A DNA stretch of 64,000 nt, taken from contig NZ_RJJD01000001.1 in assembly GCF_003721515.1 (NCBI RefSeq), positions 248,001 to 312,000 of the forward strand, written 5' to 3'. The stretch comes from Rufibacter latericius (GTDB taxonomy: Bacteria > Bacteroidota > Bacteroidia > Cytophagales > Hymenobacteraceae). The notes beneath the pieces were generated by a model. It searched no databases. It had not been told where the DNA came from and was given only the letters and a program-made list of their open reading frames with translations. Positions 7,763-17,423 of this stretch are shown here, in pieces. The translations under genes and the position numbers were made by a program. Each line of letters begins with the position of its first letter. Within the stretch, counting starts at the first letter, position 1.

Positions 7763-9172
7763 TCAAAGAATATACTGGCTCAGGTCACGGTTTTTGACCA
7801 TGTCACGGAGGCGTTCCTCTACCAGTTCCGGCGTGATCATGAGGTGCGCGTTGGGTGGAATGGTATCCGGTACCTCAAACAGGATGTCGTTGAGCAGGCG
7901 GCTCATGACGGTTTGCAGCCGGCGGGCGCCTATGTTCTCTACCTCTGAGTTCACCTCAAAGGAGATCTCAGCAAGTTTATGCAGGGACTCATCGGTGAAG
8001 TTGAGTTCCACACCTTCGGCCCGAAGAAGCTCCTCGTACTGTTTGGTAAGCGCGTTTTTAGGGTACTTCAGAATCTGGTAGAAATCATCGGTGCTCAGGC
8101 TCTGCAGTTCCACTCTGATGGGGAAACGGCCCTGTAACTCAGGAATCAAATCTGAGGGCTTTGCCACGTGAAACGCCCCCGCCGCGATGAACAGGATATG
8201 ATCGGTTTTGATGACGCCGTACTTGGTGTTAACGGTACTACCTTCCACAATGGGGAGCAAGTCACGCTGTACGCCTTCACGGCTCACGTCTGGACCACCC
8301 CCGCCTTTGTTGCTGGAACTGGCTACTTTGTCAATCTCGTCAATGAAGATGATGCCCGCGTTCTCGGCTTTCTGGATGGCCTCTTCTTTGACTTCGTCCA
8401 TGTCAATGAGCTTGGCAGCTTCTTCCTCCAACAGGATTTTACGCGCCTCAGCGATGGTCACTTTCCGTTTCTTGGTTTTCTTGGGCATCATGTTCCCGAT
8501 CATCTCCTGGATGTTCATCATGGACATCTCGTCCATGCCCGGGCTCACCACGCCCACGCCAGACGAAGGATGTTGCGATACCTTGATATCAATCTTACGG
8601 TCTTCCAACTCACCGTTCCTGATTTTCTCCCGGAACCGCTCGCGGGTGCGCTCGTTCAGTTCCTGGTCAGTGTCAGGGATATCAGCGGAAGACGACGTAT
8701 GATTGCCGCCGAAACCTACCATGTCACGGCTGCCGGGTTGGTTGATAGGCGGAATAAGCGCATCCAAGATCACCTCCTCCACTACCAGAGCAGCCTGTTG
8801 TTTTACTTCTTCTTTTTTGCGGGTTTTCACCATGTTCACGGCCTGCTCTACCAGGTCACGCACCATGCTTTCCACGTCGCGGCCCACGTAGCCCACTTCG
8901 GTGAACTTGGAGGCCTCAACTTTGGTGAAGGGCGCATCGGCAATGCTGGCCAGGCGGCGGGCGATCTCGGTTTTACCTACCCCGGTGGCCCCAATCATGA
9001 GAATGTTGTTGGGAACAATCTCTTTCTGCATTTCGGGCGCGGCGTGCATCCGGCGCCAGCGGTTCCGCAACGCAATAGCTACGTTGCGTTTAGCGTCTTG
9101 CTGGCCAATAATATATTTATCTAACTCGGCTACAATCTGGCTAGGGGTTAAATACTTGGTTGGATCTAACAT
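7763..9172 (-). CDS. hslU: ATP-dependent protease ATPase subunit HslU (ClpY)
   Basis: AAA+ unfoldase of 469 aa that unfolds proteins and feeds them to the HslV peptidase in the cytoplasm. The start is ATG 9172 (MLDPTKYLTPSQIV), the standard HslU N-terminus. Walker A GATGVGKT is at 61-68; Walker B is IIFIDEIDK. A highly charged insertion (I-domain) precedes Walker B, and the C-terminus ends in LSQYIL, matching the tail that docks into HslV. No hslV gene is adjacent in this window, so the peptidase partner must be elsewhere. Confidence 0.97.
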   Translation of the reverse strand: MLDPTKYLTPSQIVAELDKYIIGQQDAKRNVAIALRNRWRRMHAAPEMQKEIVPNNILMIGATGVGKTEIARRLASIADAPFTKVEASKFTEVGYVGRDVESMVRDLVEQAVNMVKTRKKEEVKQQAALVVEEVILDALIPPINQPGSRDMVGFGGNHTSSSADIPDTDQELNERTRERFREKIRNGELEDRKIDIKVSQHPSSGVGVVSPGMDEMSMMNIQEMIGNMMPKKTKKRKVTIAEARKILLEEEAAKLIDMDEVKEEAIQKAENAGIIFIDEIDKVASSSNKGGGGPDVSREGVQRDLLPIVEGSTVNTKYGVIKTDHILFIAAGAFHVAKPSDLIPELQGRFPIRVELQSLSTDDFYQILKYPKNALTKQYEELLRAEGVELNFTDESLHKLAEISFEVNSEVENIGARRLQTVMSRLLNDILFEVPDTIPPNAHLMITPELVEERLRDMVKNRDLSQYIL

Positions 9173-9414
9173 AAATATGGAGTGATTGAGAGAAGGAGTG
9201 CCTGCATGAATCAAAGCTGCTCCTTCTTTGAACTGAATTATCTTTCTTTAAAGCGGTGAAACACCGTTTGTTTCATTTAAACTGCTGTTGACGGGCTTTC
9301 ACTTGCCTTAACGTCCTATGCAAAAAGTTGTTGGTTAGAACCCAACCAGCAGCCTAAGGTTTACGGCATCTTTGCCTAAAATAGCCTTAAAACGGCTAAC
9401 ACCTTCTCAAACCG

Positions 9415-10461
9415 TCAGTCCAGTTTCTTTTTCAGGAACCGGTTCAGGTCTGTGTTGAGGGTAAGGTAATTGCTGGCCCCGGCTACGTGGTACTTGGCGT
9501 AGGTGTACTCAAACCGAAACGCGTGCACTTTCACCGAGGCTCCAAAGGAAAATCCGGCCATGCCGCCTACGTTCTCCACCACCAATTCTTTCCGCCGGAG
9601 GTGGTTGTAGCCGCCCCGCACCTGAAAACCCGGCCCCAGGATAAACTCTCCACCCACCACAAAGTGCCGCGCCAGCTTATCCCCGAAGGTCTTTTCCTCT
9701 TTTACTTCCTGGTTGTTCTCGTCTATGGTACCAGGCTTGTCAGGGTCAAGGTACACGATGTCAAAGCGTTGCAATTGGTGCGCCGTCAGCGATAGCCGGA
9801 ACGGGGCGTGTTCTGGTTTATAACTCGCCCCCAACTGGATGTCCAGCGGCACGTCCTCGCGTTCGCCGTTGGCATAGGTATTTACCATCACGCCAAGGTT
9901 TTTGATGGCTAAACCCACCACAAAATCCCGCTCAGGGTGCTTGAAAGTTCCACCCAGGTCTACTAACACCCCCAACGCCTGGTCACCGGCAATGCTGGAA
10001 ACCGCTACTTTGGCCGTAGCACCCAGGGTAAAAACCTCAATGGTAGCCGCATGCGACAGCGACAACGCATAATCCCGGACCTTGAAACTTCCTTCCTCTA
10101 CCCCGGCATCATTGGTCTGGGTAAACGAACCATAATCCAAGTACTGAATCCCGATGGCGTTGCGGCCCCAGCGGCTGCTCTCAAACGTGTAGTTCAGGTT
10201 GTTTTGGCTCACATCGGCCAGGTAGTTGAGGTAGGTAAGCCCAAGGTGGTTATTTGTTTTGCCGTGCATGAGCGCCGGGTTCGCCGCCACCGCGTTCACA
10301 TCCTCCAAACCCGAGGAAACGTTCACCCCTCCCAACCCTGCTACGCGGGCATGCGTGGGCACGTCCAGGAACCGAAAAACAGAACGCCCTCCCACTTGGG
10401 CGGAAGCCAGCTGCCCAATGGCTACCAGCAAAAGACCCAATAGGAAAAGGCGTTTCTGCAT
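9415..10461 (-). CDS. porQ: Type IX secretion system protein PorQ
   Basis: Encodes 348 aa with a signal peptide (LFLLGLLLVAIGQLASAQ) followed by GGRSVFRFLDVPTHARVAGLGG, characteristic of PorQ, then a series of amphipathic beta-strands predicting an outer-membrane barrel of the PorV/FadL-like group. In type IX secretion PorQ is an outer-membrane component linked to the PorU/PorV/PorZ attachment complex (known from P. gingivalis). It ends with a charged KKKLD tail. It starts 24 bp after lon ends on the same strand, so the two are likely co-transcribed. A weak palindrome-family core lies in that gap. Confidence 0.87.
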   Translation of the reverse strand: MQKRLFLLGLLLVAIGQLASAQVGGRSVFRFLDVPTHARVAGLGGVNVSSGLEDVNAVAANPALMHGKTNNHLGLTYLNYLADVSQNNLNYTFESSRWGRNAIGIQYLDYGSFTQTNDAGVEEGSFKVRDYALSLSHAATIEVFTLGATAKVAVSSIAGDQALGVLVDLGGTFKHPERDFVVGLAIKNLGVMVNTYANGEREDVPLDIQLGASYKPEHAPFRLSLTAHQLQRFDIVYLDPDKPGTIDENNQEVKEEKTFGDKLARHFVVGGEFILGPGFQVRGGYNHLRRKELVVENVGGMAGFSFGASVKVHAFRFEYTYAKYHVAGASNYLTLNTDLNRFLKKKLD

Positions 10462-10485
10462 CGTTTTTCAATAAACAGGCTTAAA

Positions 10486-12984
10486 TCAGCTTTCGGCTTT
10501 GGCCGGAACGGCTTCCTCACGTACCCGCAGGTCCAGTGGTTTCTTCACTTTCTCCGGCAACAGGGCAAATTCCAACACCTCGTCTACGTAATCTACATAG
10601 TGGATATTGAGCCCCTCAATATAGTGCGCCGAGATCTCGTTCACATCTTTCCGGTTCTTGTAGCACAAGATCACATCTTTGATACCCGCGCGCTTGGCCG
10701 CCAAGATTTTCTCCTTGATGCCACCCACCGGCAACACCTTGCCACGAAGCGTGATCTCACCAGTCATGGCCAAATGCGACCGTACCTTGCGCTGAGTAAA
10801 CACCGAGGCGATAGAAGTAAAGATAGCGATTCCGGCACTTGGTCCATCTTTTGGTACGGCCCCTTCGGGGAAGTGGATGTGCAGGTCGTATTGGTCGAAG
10901 AGACGGTAGTCGATGCCTAGTTCCTCAGCGTGGGCCCGCAGGTAAGAAACCGCCGTGATGGCTGATTCCTTCATCACATCGCCCAACTGGCCCGACAAGG
11001 TCAGTTTGCCTTTGCCACGGCTCAGCAACGACTCAATAAACAGGATATCACCGCCCACCGAGGTCCAGGCCAGACCTGTTACCACCCCTGCGGTTTCGTT
11101 GTCCTGGTACAGTTCCTTGTCGAAAATCTCCGGACCCAGGATACGCACCACGTCTTTTGGCTCCAACTTGGCTGGCCACTCCTCCTCCATCGCCTTAGAT
11201 TTAGCAATGTTCCGAATCACCGCGCCCAACTTGCGCTCCAGGTTCCGCACACCCGACTCGCGGGAATAGTCTTCAATCACTTTCTGGATAGCGGCCGTAG
11301 AAAACGCCACATCCTTGGGTTGCAAGCCATGATCTTCCTTCTGCTTCGGGATCAAATGACGTTTCGCGATTTCGGTTTTCTCCTCCACCGTGTAGCCCGT
11401 CACTTCAATGATCTCCATCCGGTCACGCAGAGCTGGGTGAATGGTCTCCAGGGAGTTGGCCGTGGCGATGAACAGGACTTTAGACAAGTCATATTCCACC
11501 TCCAGGTAATTGTCCACGAAGGTGTGGTTCTGCTCCGGGTCCAGTACCTCTAGCAAAGCCGAAGATGGATCTCCGCGGAAATCAGAGGTCAATTTATCTA
11601 CCTCATCCAGGATCATCACCGGGTTAGACGAAGACACTTTCTTGATCTGGCTGATGATACGGCCCGGCATAGCGCCCACGTAAGTTTTACGGTGCCCTCT
11701 TATCTCGGCTTCATCACGTACGCCTCCTAGGGCAATGCGCACGTATTTCCGACCCAATGCTTTGGCTACCGAACGGCCCAGGGAAGTTTTACCCACGCCC
11801 GGAGGTCCGTACAAGCACAGGATAGGCGCCTTCATGTCGTTTTTCAACTTGAGCACGGCCAGGTACTCTAGAATCCGCTCTTTTACCTTTTCCAGACCGT
11901 AATGATCGGCATCCAGGATCTTTTTGGTGCGCTTTAGGTTGAAGTTATCTTTGGTATAGTCGTTCCAAGGCAAATCAAGGAGGAATTCACAGTAATTCAA
12001 AGAAATGGGGTACTCGGCGGCCTGCGGATTCAGGCGGCTAAGTTTATCGAGCTCCTTGCTGAAGTGCTTGGCGACGGTCTCGGGCCATTTCTTTTTAGCG
12101 GCCGTAGCGCGCATCTTCTCCACTTCCTGCTCTGGGCCGTCCATGCCCAGTTCATCCTGAAGCACTTTGATTTGCTGGCGCAGGAAATAGTCACGCTGCT
12201 GCTCGTCAATATCTGTGTGCACCTTGGAGTGGATTTCCTGCTTGATTTCCAGCATCTGGATTTCGCGCATCATCAACTGCAGCAAGGTGGTGCCCCGCTC
12301 TACGCCATCGTTGATCTCCAGCAGCTTTTGCTTCTGAGCTACTTCGGCGTTGATGTTAGAAGACAGAAAATGGGTCAGAAACGAAGGGCTATCGATGTTG
12401 TCCAACGCCACCTGAGCCTCCTGGGGAATCTCAGGGTTCAGTTTTAGGATTTTAGCGGCCGCCTCCTGCAATGACTCCACCAAGGCCTTTACCTCTTTGC
12501 TTTTCTGTTTAGGAAAAGTCTCAGGGCAATAAGAGACTTTGGCCACCATGAACGGCTCTTCCTGGGTTACTTCCTCAATCTGGAAGCGGCTCTGGCCCTG
12601 GATGATGATGGTGGTATTGCCGTCTGGCAGCACCAACATTTTCAGAATCTTGGCCATGGTGCCCACCTGGAATAAATCGTCTGGCGAGGGATCTTCGGCT
12701 GACATGTTCTTTTGAGCCACTACGCCCACCGTTTTATCGCCGCGGTAGGCTTTACGCACCAGCCGCACCGACTTTTTCCGGCTCACGGTTATGGGAAGCA
12801 CCACTCCCGGAAACAAAACGGTGTTTCTGACTGGCAATAGAGCAAGTGTATCTGGGTTATTTTTTTCAGCGCCCTCCGCGTCGTCCAGTTCCGAGGTGAT
12901 GATGGAGATGATGTCTCCATTGCCATCGTCAGATAAATCGGACAACATGAGCTGCTGTAGTAGGTTCTCTTGGGTATTGTTCAT
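10486..12984 (-). CDS. lon: ATP-dependent protease Lon
   Basis: Encodes 832 aa from ATG 12984 ([12 protein letters not shown]). It has the three-part Lon layout: an N-terminal substrate-binding domain ([18 protein letters not shown] near 50), an AAA+ module with Walker [10 protein letters not shown] near 392-400 and Walker [10 protein letters not shown], and a C-terminal serine-lysine protease domain with [10 protein letters not shown], the nucleophile near Ser716, and [12 protein letters not shown] supplying the lysine. It degrades misfolded and regulatory proteins in the cytoplasm. It is divergent from the OmpA-family gene at 13180 and lies directly upstream of porQ. Confidence 0.98.
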   Translation of the reverse strand: MNNTQENLLQQLMLSDLSDDGNGDIISIITSELDDAEGAEKNNPDTLALLPVRNTVLFPGVVLPITVSRKKSVRLVRKAYRGDKTVGVVAQKNMSAEDPSPDDLFQVGTMAKILKMLVLPDGNTTIIIQGQSRFQIEEVTQEEPFMVAKVSYCPETFPKQKSKEVKALVESLQEAAAKILKLNPEIPQEAQVALDNIDSPSFLTHFLSSNINAEVAQKQKLLEINDGVERGTTLLQLMMREIQMLEIKQEIHSKVHTDIDEQQRDYFLRQQIKVLQDELGMDGPEQEVEKMRATAAKKKWPETVAKHFSKELDKLSRLNPQAAEYPISLNYCEFLLDLPWNDYTKDNFNLKRTKKILDADHYGLEKVKERILEYLAVLKLKNDMKAPILCLYGPPGVGKTSLGRSVAKALGRKYVRIALGGVRDEAEIRGHRKTYVGAMPGRIISQIKKVSSSNPVMILDEVDKLTSDFRGDPSSALLEVLDPEQNHTFVDNYLEVEYDLSKVLFIATANSLETIHPALRDRMEIIEVTGYTVEEKTEIAKRHLIPKQKEDHGLQPKDVAFSTAAIQKVIEDYSRESGVRNLERKLGAVIRNIAKSKAMEEEWPAKLEPKDVVRILGPEIFDKELYQDNETAGVVTGLAWTSVGGDILFIESLLSRGKGKLTLSGQLGDVMKESAITAVSYLRAHAEELGIDYRLFDQYDLHIHFPEGAVPKDGPSAGIAIFTSIASVFTQRKVRSHLAMTGEITLRGKVLPVGGIKEKILAAKRAGIKDVILCYKNRKDVNEISAHYIEGLNIHYVDYVDEVLEFALLPEKVKKPLDLRVREEAVPAKAES

Positions 12985-13179
12985 ACGTCGTGTCTCAGAG
13001 GATGCCAAATTGGCAGCAATCCTCCCGTCGGTTCTGTTGTTTGTCTTTAATATATATACTTGTCAAGACCTGTGCCAATATATCACCTGTTTTCTATAGA
13101 ATAGGGATAATTTCACCCCAGAAAAAGCTACATTTGGAACTGCATATTGAAATAATGCTTTTCAGATGCCCCTTCTGTT

Positions 13180-15171
13180 ATGTTGCGTACTGGATCTTTT
13201 CTGATTTTCCTGCTCTCTCTGTTCCTGAGCTTATCTGCTACGGGCCAAAACAAACCCGCCTTGCGCCTGAAACAACGGCCTGTTACTGACTCACTTCGGA
13301 AAAAAGCTCCCGAAGCCGAGGTGGTGCTGAATTTCCCCAACATCAACCGCACTCCCTATTACTATCAAAAATCCAAGTACGAGGCCATTCTTAAACTGGA
13401 AAAGAAGAAGGACTGGAACAAGGTGCTTCCGCTGCTGGCCGAGTACGTGGGCAACTTCGGGATTGATAATTTCTATAAAGATACGAAACTTCTCTGGCGT
13501 TTGGGGCAACTCTATGAGCGCTTAGGCCAGCGCGAGAAAGCCGTGGCGTACTACCGCCTGGTTCTGAAACACCACCGCACCGACATCAGGCAGGTACAGC
13601 AATACTATGACTCCCTGGAGCAGAAAAACAAAGATCTATATGTGCCCCTACAGTATTACTATGAACTGGTGGAGTACCGCAAATCAGTGGCTACGTTCAA
13701 GCCGCCGCGTGGGGTGTACACCAACATGGGCGACGCTATCAACTCCAAGGCCGAAGATTACGGCCCCGCAGTTAGATCAGACGAGGAACTGTTCATCTAC
13801 ACCTCCCGCCGTAAGGGCGTGAAAGCCACCGGCACCGACGAAGACCTGTACTTTTCCCGTTTCGAGAACGGTTTCTGGCACGAAGGCGAATCCTTTGGCA
13901 AACCCATCAACAGCATTTATAACGAAGGCTCCGCTTGCCTCAGCCGCGACGGCAACACCCTGTACTTTGCCCGCTGCGAAAGCCCCGACGGGATGGGCAA
14001 CTGCGACCTATACTCGGCCACTCGCCAAGCCGATGGTTCCTGGGGTCAGCTCAAAAATCTGGGAGCCAACGTGAACAGCAAATCATGGGACTCGCAACCC
14101 ACCTTATCACCACAGGAAGACACGCTCTACTTTGCCTCTGACCGGTTGGGAGGGTTTGGTATGAGTGACATCTATTTCACCCATAAACAAAAAAGTGGTC
14201 AGTGGGCGCCGGCGCAGAACCTAGGCCCCATCATCAATACCCGCGAGAGTGAGGTGAGCCCATATTTCCACCCTTTGTACCAGGTGCTGTACTTCAGCTC
14301 GCGCGGGCAGTTGCTTAACTTTGGGGATTTTGACATCTACAAGGCCTACCGCATCAAGGGCAACTGGCAGGAGCCCCGCAACATCGGGCCGCTGGTGAAC
14401 GGCAAAGGAAGCGAGTACTACTTCACCATCAACGCCAACTCTACCAACCTGTACTACGCCCGCTCTGAACCCACCGACCTCAAGAACCTGGACCTGTATT
14501 CGTTCCCACTTCCGATGGAGGCCCACCCCTTAGCGGTGACTAAGCTCACCGGCGTTTTGATGGATTCTGTCACAAACAGGCCCCTAAACGGCATCATCTC
14601 TATCATTGACCTGGACAACGGCATTGAAGTAGCCTCCAAATACCTGCGTGAGGACGGTTCCTTTGACTTTGACCTCATTGACAACAGCCGCTACATGATG
14701 CTCATCCAGAGCTCCGATTTTTTCTCCATTGAAAAGGAAATCAACCTGAAGGAAGACACCGTGATGAAGATCATGACCAGCCTCATTGACTACAGCATCC
14801 CGCTCATCTTCAAAAACCTGGAGTTTGACGAAGGCAAGGCCGAGATTAAAGATGCCATGAAACCCACCTTGGACCGCATTGTGCTGTTTCTGGTAGACCA
14901 CCCGCAGGTACGCCTCAGCATTGAAGGCCACACCGACAGCAGCGGTGACCCCGATGCCAACCTTGAACTCTCCCAATGGCGGGCCGTCTCCATCCAAAAG
15001 TACTTGGAAAGCAAAGGCAACCTAGCCTCGGGCCGCATTGATGCTGTAGGCAAAGGCAGCTCAGAACCCATCAAGCCGGAACTCACCATTGAAGACCGTG
15101 CCGTGAACCGCCGGGTAGAATTCAAGCTGATTAAACCCAAAGACGCAGGAACCGGCGACGGAGATTGGTAA
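13180..15171 (+). CDS. PorE-like outer-membrane protein: TPR, PD40 propeller, OmpA C-terminal domain
   Basis: Encodes 663 aa. A signal peptide (FLIFLLSLFLSLSATGQ) is followed by a helical TPR-like region (about 65-145), a beta-propeller of PD40 repeats such as DLYFSRFENGFW and DTLYFASDRLGGFGMSDIYF (about 185-430), a carboxypeptidase-regulatory/CNA-B-like beta sandwich (about 450-520) and an OmpA domain (about 545-655) with the peptidoglycan motif IEGHTDSSGD and R near NRRVEFKL. This order is that of PorE, which anchors type IX secretion components to peptidoglycan. Because a second gene with the same layout is at 58360, I do not decide which, if either, is the PorE orthologue. Confidence 0.87.
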   Translation: MLRTGSFLIFLLSLFLSLSATGQNKPALRLKQRPVTDSLRKKAPEAEVVLNFPNINRTPYYYQKSKYEAILKLEKKKDWNKVLPLLAEYVGNFGIDNFYKDTKLLWRLGQLYERLGQREKAVAYYRLVLKHHRTDIRQVQQYYDSLEQKNKDLYVPLQYYYELVEYRKSVATFKPPRGVYTNMGDAINSKAEDYGPAVRSDEELFIYTSRRKGVKATGTDEDLYFSRFENGFWHEGESFGKPINSIYNEGSACLSRDGNTLYFARCESPDGMGNCDLYSATRQADGSWGQLKNLGANVNSKSWDSQPTLSPQEDTLYFASDRLGGFGMSDIYFTHKQKSGQWAPAQNLGPIINTRESEVSPYFHPLYQVLYFSSRGQLLNFGDFDIYKAYRIKGNWQEPRNIGPLVNGKGSEYYFTINANSTNLYYARSEPTDLKNLDLYSFPLPMEAHPLAVTKLTGVLMDSVTNRPLNGIISIIDLDNGIEVASKYLREDGSFDFDLIDNSRYMMLIQSSDFFSIEKEINLKEDTVMKIMTSLIDYSIPLIFKNLEFDEGKAEIKDAMKPTLDRIVLFLVDHPQVRLSIEGHTDSSGDPDANLELSQWRAVSIQKYLESKGNLASGRIDAVGKGSSEPIKPELTIEDRAVNRRVEFKLIKPKDAGTGDGDW

Positions 15172-15200
15172 GAGAATTATTTAACGAGTTTATATCCTGT

Positions 15201-15244
15201 ACGTTTTAGGGGTATTTTCTAGAAAACGGTACTATAATAAAACA
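15201..15244. repeat. Intergenic palindrome family copy
   Basis: Left arm ACGTTTTAGGGGT, core ATTTTCTAGAAAAC. The right arm carries an extra six bases before the final AAAACAG. Confidence 0.7.
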
Positions 15245-15271
15245 GCCCTATTCCTTGAAGGAGTAGGGCTG
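15243..15271. terminator. Terminator-like hairpin after the PorE-like gene
   Basis: CAGCCCTA at left pairs with TAGGGCTG at right; the loop itself is partly paired (TTCCTTGAAGGAG). No long T-run follows, so efficiency is uncertain. Confidence 0.5.
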
Positions 15272-15343
15272 ATTAGCGTTTAGTAATTGCTTTTTTGAGG
15301 TTATTCTGCTCTGCTAATGTAAGCTGAGGCTGTTGTCTCACTG

Positions 15344-15425
15344 AAGTTGCAAACTTCAGATCATGGAAGGTCCAAGTTGCAAACTTCAGATCATGGAAGG
15401 TCCAAGTCGCAGACTTGAACCATGG
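15344..15425. repeat. Tandem 30-bp repeat, 2.7 copies (R4)
   Basis: Two identical 30-bp units (15344-15373 and 15374-15403), each AAGTTGCAAACTTCAG then ATCATGGAAGGTCC, are followed by a diverged partial unit (AAGTCGCAGACTTGAACCATGG). AAGTTGCAAACTT inside the unit is itself palindromic. The last unit is the reverse complement of the conserved end block of repeat R1 (1641 and 32979). The units abut without spacers, so this is not CRISPR. Confidence 0.85.
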
Positions 15426-15447
15426 TAAAATTTACCCAAGAAAAAAA

Positions 15448-15507
15448 TATCAGCAGAAGAAGTCATCCCCCTACCTCCTTAACAGGAGGACGTGCTCTTT
15501 GGGTACG
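15448..15507. repeat. Dispersed repeat R2, copy A
   Basis: About 60 bp matching 25502-25562: ATCAGCAGAAGAAGTCATCC, then CCCTACC, then an A/G-G-rich segment AGGAGGAC and TGC near the end. The CCTCCTTAACAGGAGG part can form a short hairpin. Confidence 0.75.
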
Positions 15508-15624
15508 CTTTTTCAAAATGGGAAGCAAAACGGAATAGAACCAATCTTGAACCGTAGAAAGAACACATTATTCCCTTTTAAAACAGTAATTAAATCTAAA
15601 CAACCTCTAAGACCAACAAACAAA

Positions 15625-15670
15625 AAAGTGTTTCAAGGCCATTTTAGAGAAAACAGCCCTGAAACACTTT
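15625..15670. repeat. Intergenic palindrome family copy, terminator-like
   Basis: AAAAGTGTTTC at left pairs with GAAACACTTTT at right. Inner arms are AAGGCC/AGCCCT and the core ATTTTAGAGAAAAC. The T-rich end suits termination on the plus strand and the A-rich start suits termination of the minus gene region. Confidence 0.8.
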
Positions 15671-15685
15671 TCGTGAATATCGCCA

Positions 15686-16516
15686 TCAAAGCTTGATGGT
15701 ATTCCCTTTCTTATTCCATTTTGGCAACGGCGGAATTGCCGGAGTTCTGTCTTCTGGCCGTATGGCATCCTTCTTCAGGTTTTTACCACCTACATTCACA
15801 ATGAACCCGATGCTGAAAACAGAGTTGCCGGCGGTCATGAAATCGCGGTTTTTCAACCCGAAATTGCTGCCGCTGGTGTACTGCAACTGAATGGAAGGAG
15901 TCAAAGACATGCGGGTGTAGAAGATGGGCTCAAAGAAGATGTTATCCTCGGTGGGCTGCTTGATGTCGTTCCGGACGAACTCACTCATGTTGAGGTAACT
16001 CAAACGGAGGGCGGTGCCGTAGTTAAGGAAATGCTCATTCCCGAACAGTTTGAGCATGCGTTTTTTCTTGGAGGAGTAGTTTACTTGCAGGAAGACTTTG
16101 TTGAAGGAAGTCTCCTGGCGGTCATAGGTGGTGAGTCCTTCGGAGGATTTGTCTTTGAAGGTGCGGTCGCTGCTGCCGCGGCCAAGGCCTGCGTATACTT
16201 CCAGCACCCGGTTCTGGTTCGGCCCGAAGGTGGTGAAGTAGCCTCCACCGGCCTCCAATAGGTTATGGCGGAAATCCTTCTTGCTGTTATTGTTGTTCAT
16301 CATAGCTCCGCTGAGCAGCACGCCCACATGGTCTGTGACGGCATAGGCAGAGTTGAAACTGGCATTCCCTTTCAAGGTGATGTGCCCACTGGTACTCAAT
16401 TCCCCTTTAGACGTTAACATAGGCGTATTTGGCACATTGGGCATGTACACAGAGGAACAGCTTGTGGCTCCCAAACTTACCAATAAACCCACTACCCGTA
16501 AAAAGCTTTTTCTCAT
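15686..16516 (-). CDS. Outer-membrane lipoprotein, probable beta-barrel
   Basis: Encodes 276 aa. A lipoprotein signal peptide is visible (RVVGLLVSLGATSC, lipidated Cys at 20). The mature part begins with SSVYMPNVPNTPMLTSKGE, followed by alternating hydrophobic/polar strands (GHITLKGNASFNSAYAV, VGVLLSGAMM, RVLEVYAGLGRG and others), consistent with an eight-strand-like barrel or beta-rich surface protein. The C-terminal 40 residues are basic and proline-rich. No enzymatic motif is seen. It appears to be transcribed alone. Confidence 0.75.
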   Translation of the reverse strand: MRKSFLRVVGLLVSLGATSCSSVYMPNVPNTPMLTSKGELSTSGHITLKGNASFNSAYAVTDHVGVLLSGAMMNNNNSKKDFRHNLLEAGGGYFTTFGPNQNRVLEVYAGLGRGSSDRTFKDKSSEGLTTYDRQETSFNKVFLQVNYSSKKKRMLKLFGNEHFLNYGTALRLSYLNMSEFVRNDIKQPTEDNIFFEPIFYTRMSLTPSIQLQYTSGSNFGLKNRDFMTAGNSVFSIGFIVNVGGKNLKKDAIRPEDRTPAIPPLPKWNKKGNTIKL

Positions 16517-16731
16517 AAAGTAATCCTAAAATTTACATTCAACTGTCTCTTCGCGCGTTCTCCAATCCTGCTCCTCTGCGAGACAAAACAGCAACATTCA
16601 ATCAACAAAACTTCCCTGGCTCAATTGCAAATACCTGTTGCTTGCCTATTACCGGGAAGTCTAACCTGGTTCCAATATACTTAAATGCAATACTCCCCTT
16701 CACCCAAAGCAAGCCCCGGCATTTGCCTCTG

Positions 16732-16772
16732 GGCTTTCGGCCTATTTCTGTAAAAGGATACCGAAAACAGCC
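16732..16772. repeat. Intergenic palindrome family copy with altered arms
   Basis: GGCTTTCGGCCT at left and AGGATACCGAAAACAGCC at right enclose ATTTCTGTAAAA. Arm sequence differs from the consensus, but pairing is partly kept. Confidence 0.6.
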
Positions 16773-16812
16773 TCTACCCCTACCCTGTCACTTGTTAAAT
16801 TCTTTGCAGCCC

Positions 16813-17334
16813 TTAGAGAGAAAGCGTTTGCTGGGATTCTCCCGAACGGCAGAGCACTGAGCGCTTCTTGCCGGCAATCTCCAGGTTCAGGATATTGGTC
16901 TGATCATCGAACACCTCCATCAGCAAAGCGTTCTGTACCCAAACCTGGCCAACCGGTGCTTTCCCCGCTGGAATCTCCAGGTGAACCCAGATGGCATCGG
17001 CTTCTTCCTGGGCTCCTATGAACCGTTGGGCAGCCCGCGTGCCCTTCACCGTGGAGATGGCCAGGTGCGTTTGCAGGTACTCAGCCATTAACTTATTTAC
17101 CCGCTCAGAACGGTCTAACCGAACGGTGGTTTTGTGCCGACGGGTCAGGGCCTCTTCCAAGTCATCGGCGAAAAGCCGCACCGAGAGTTCGTAGGTCTGG
17201 TTTCTAGGGTTATAGCGAGCCTCTGTGATGCTGGTGTGGAACTCATGGGCCCACCCCGCTAGGGGCAGGAAGGTTCCTAGAAAAAGGACCAGCCAAAACG
17301 AGATACCCACAACTCTTTTCATAATCGTTCTCAT
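16813..17334 (-). CDS. DUF6702 family periplasmic protein
   Basis: Encodes 173 aa from ATG 17334 (another ATG at 17322 is possible). A signal peptide (ISFWLVLFLGTFLPLAGWA) is followed by HEFHTSITEARYNPRNQTYELSVRLFADDLEEAL, a pattern recalled from the DUF6702 family of Bacteroidota, whose members often start with a His-containing motif after cleavage. The rest is a predicted beta-sandwich. It lies 89 bp downstream of rseP and probably belongs to the dxr-rseP operon. Function unknown. Confidence 0.8.
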   Translation of the reverse strand: MRTIMKRVVGISFWLVLFLGTFLPLAGWAHEFHTSITEARYNPRNQTYELSVRLFADDLEEALTRRHKTTVRLDRSERVNKLMAEYLQTHLAISTVKGTRAAQRFIGAQEEADAIWVHLEIPAGKAPVGQVWVQNALLMEVFDDQTNILNLEIAGKKRSVLCRSGESQQTLSL

Positions 17335-17423
17335 ACTACTCTCCCTACAAACAGAGAAAGACGCAGTTATCTTGCGTCTTCTCCGGCAATTTTTTATCAA
17401 CAGAATCTGTACTCAGATGTTAA

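Larger units (their letters stand above)
15172..15685. other. Repeat-packed intergenic region
   Basis: The 514-bp spacer between convergent genes holds, in order, a palindrome-family copy, a terminator, a 30-bp tandem repeat, an R2 copy and a second palindrome copy, annotated separately. A 93-codon open frame at 15415-15696 runs across these repeats and is not considered a gene. Confidence 0.8.

Noticed and set aside
8168-9124. 318-codon plus-strand open frame across hslU
   Set aside because: Antisense shadow of a clear AAA+ gene; no domain features.
15344-15425. Possible CRISPR array
   Set aside because: The repeat units abut directly without spacers and there are only about three units; no cas genes.
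15415-15696. 93-codon plus-strand frame
   Set aside because: It crosses R4, R2 and a palindrome copy and has no coding character.
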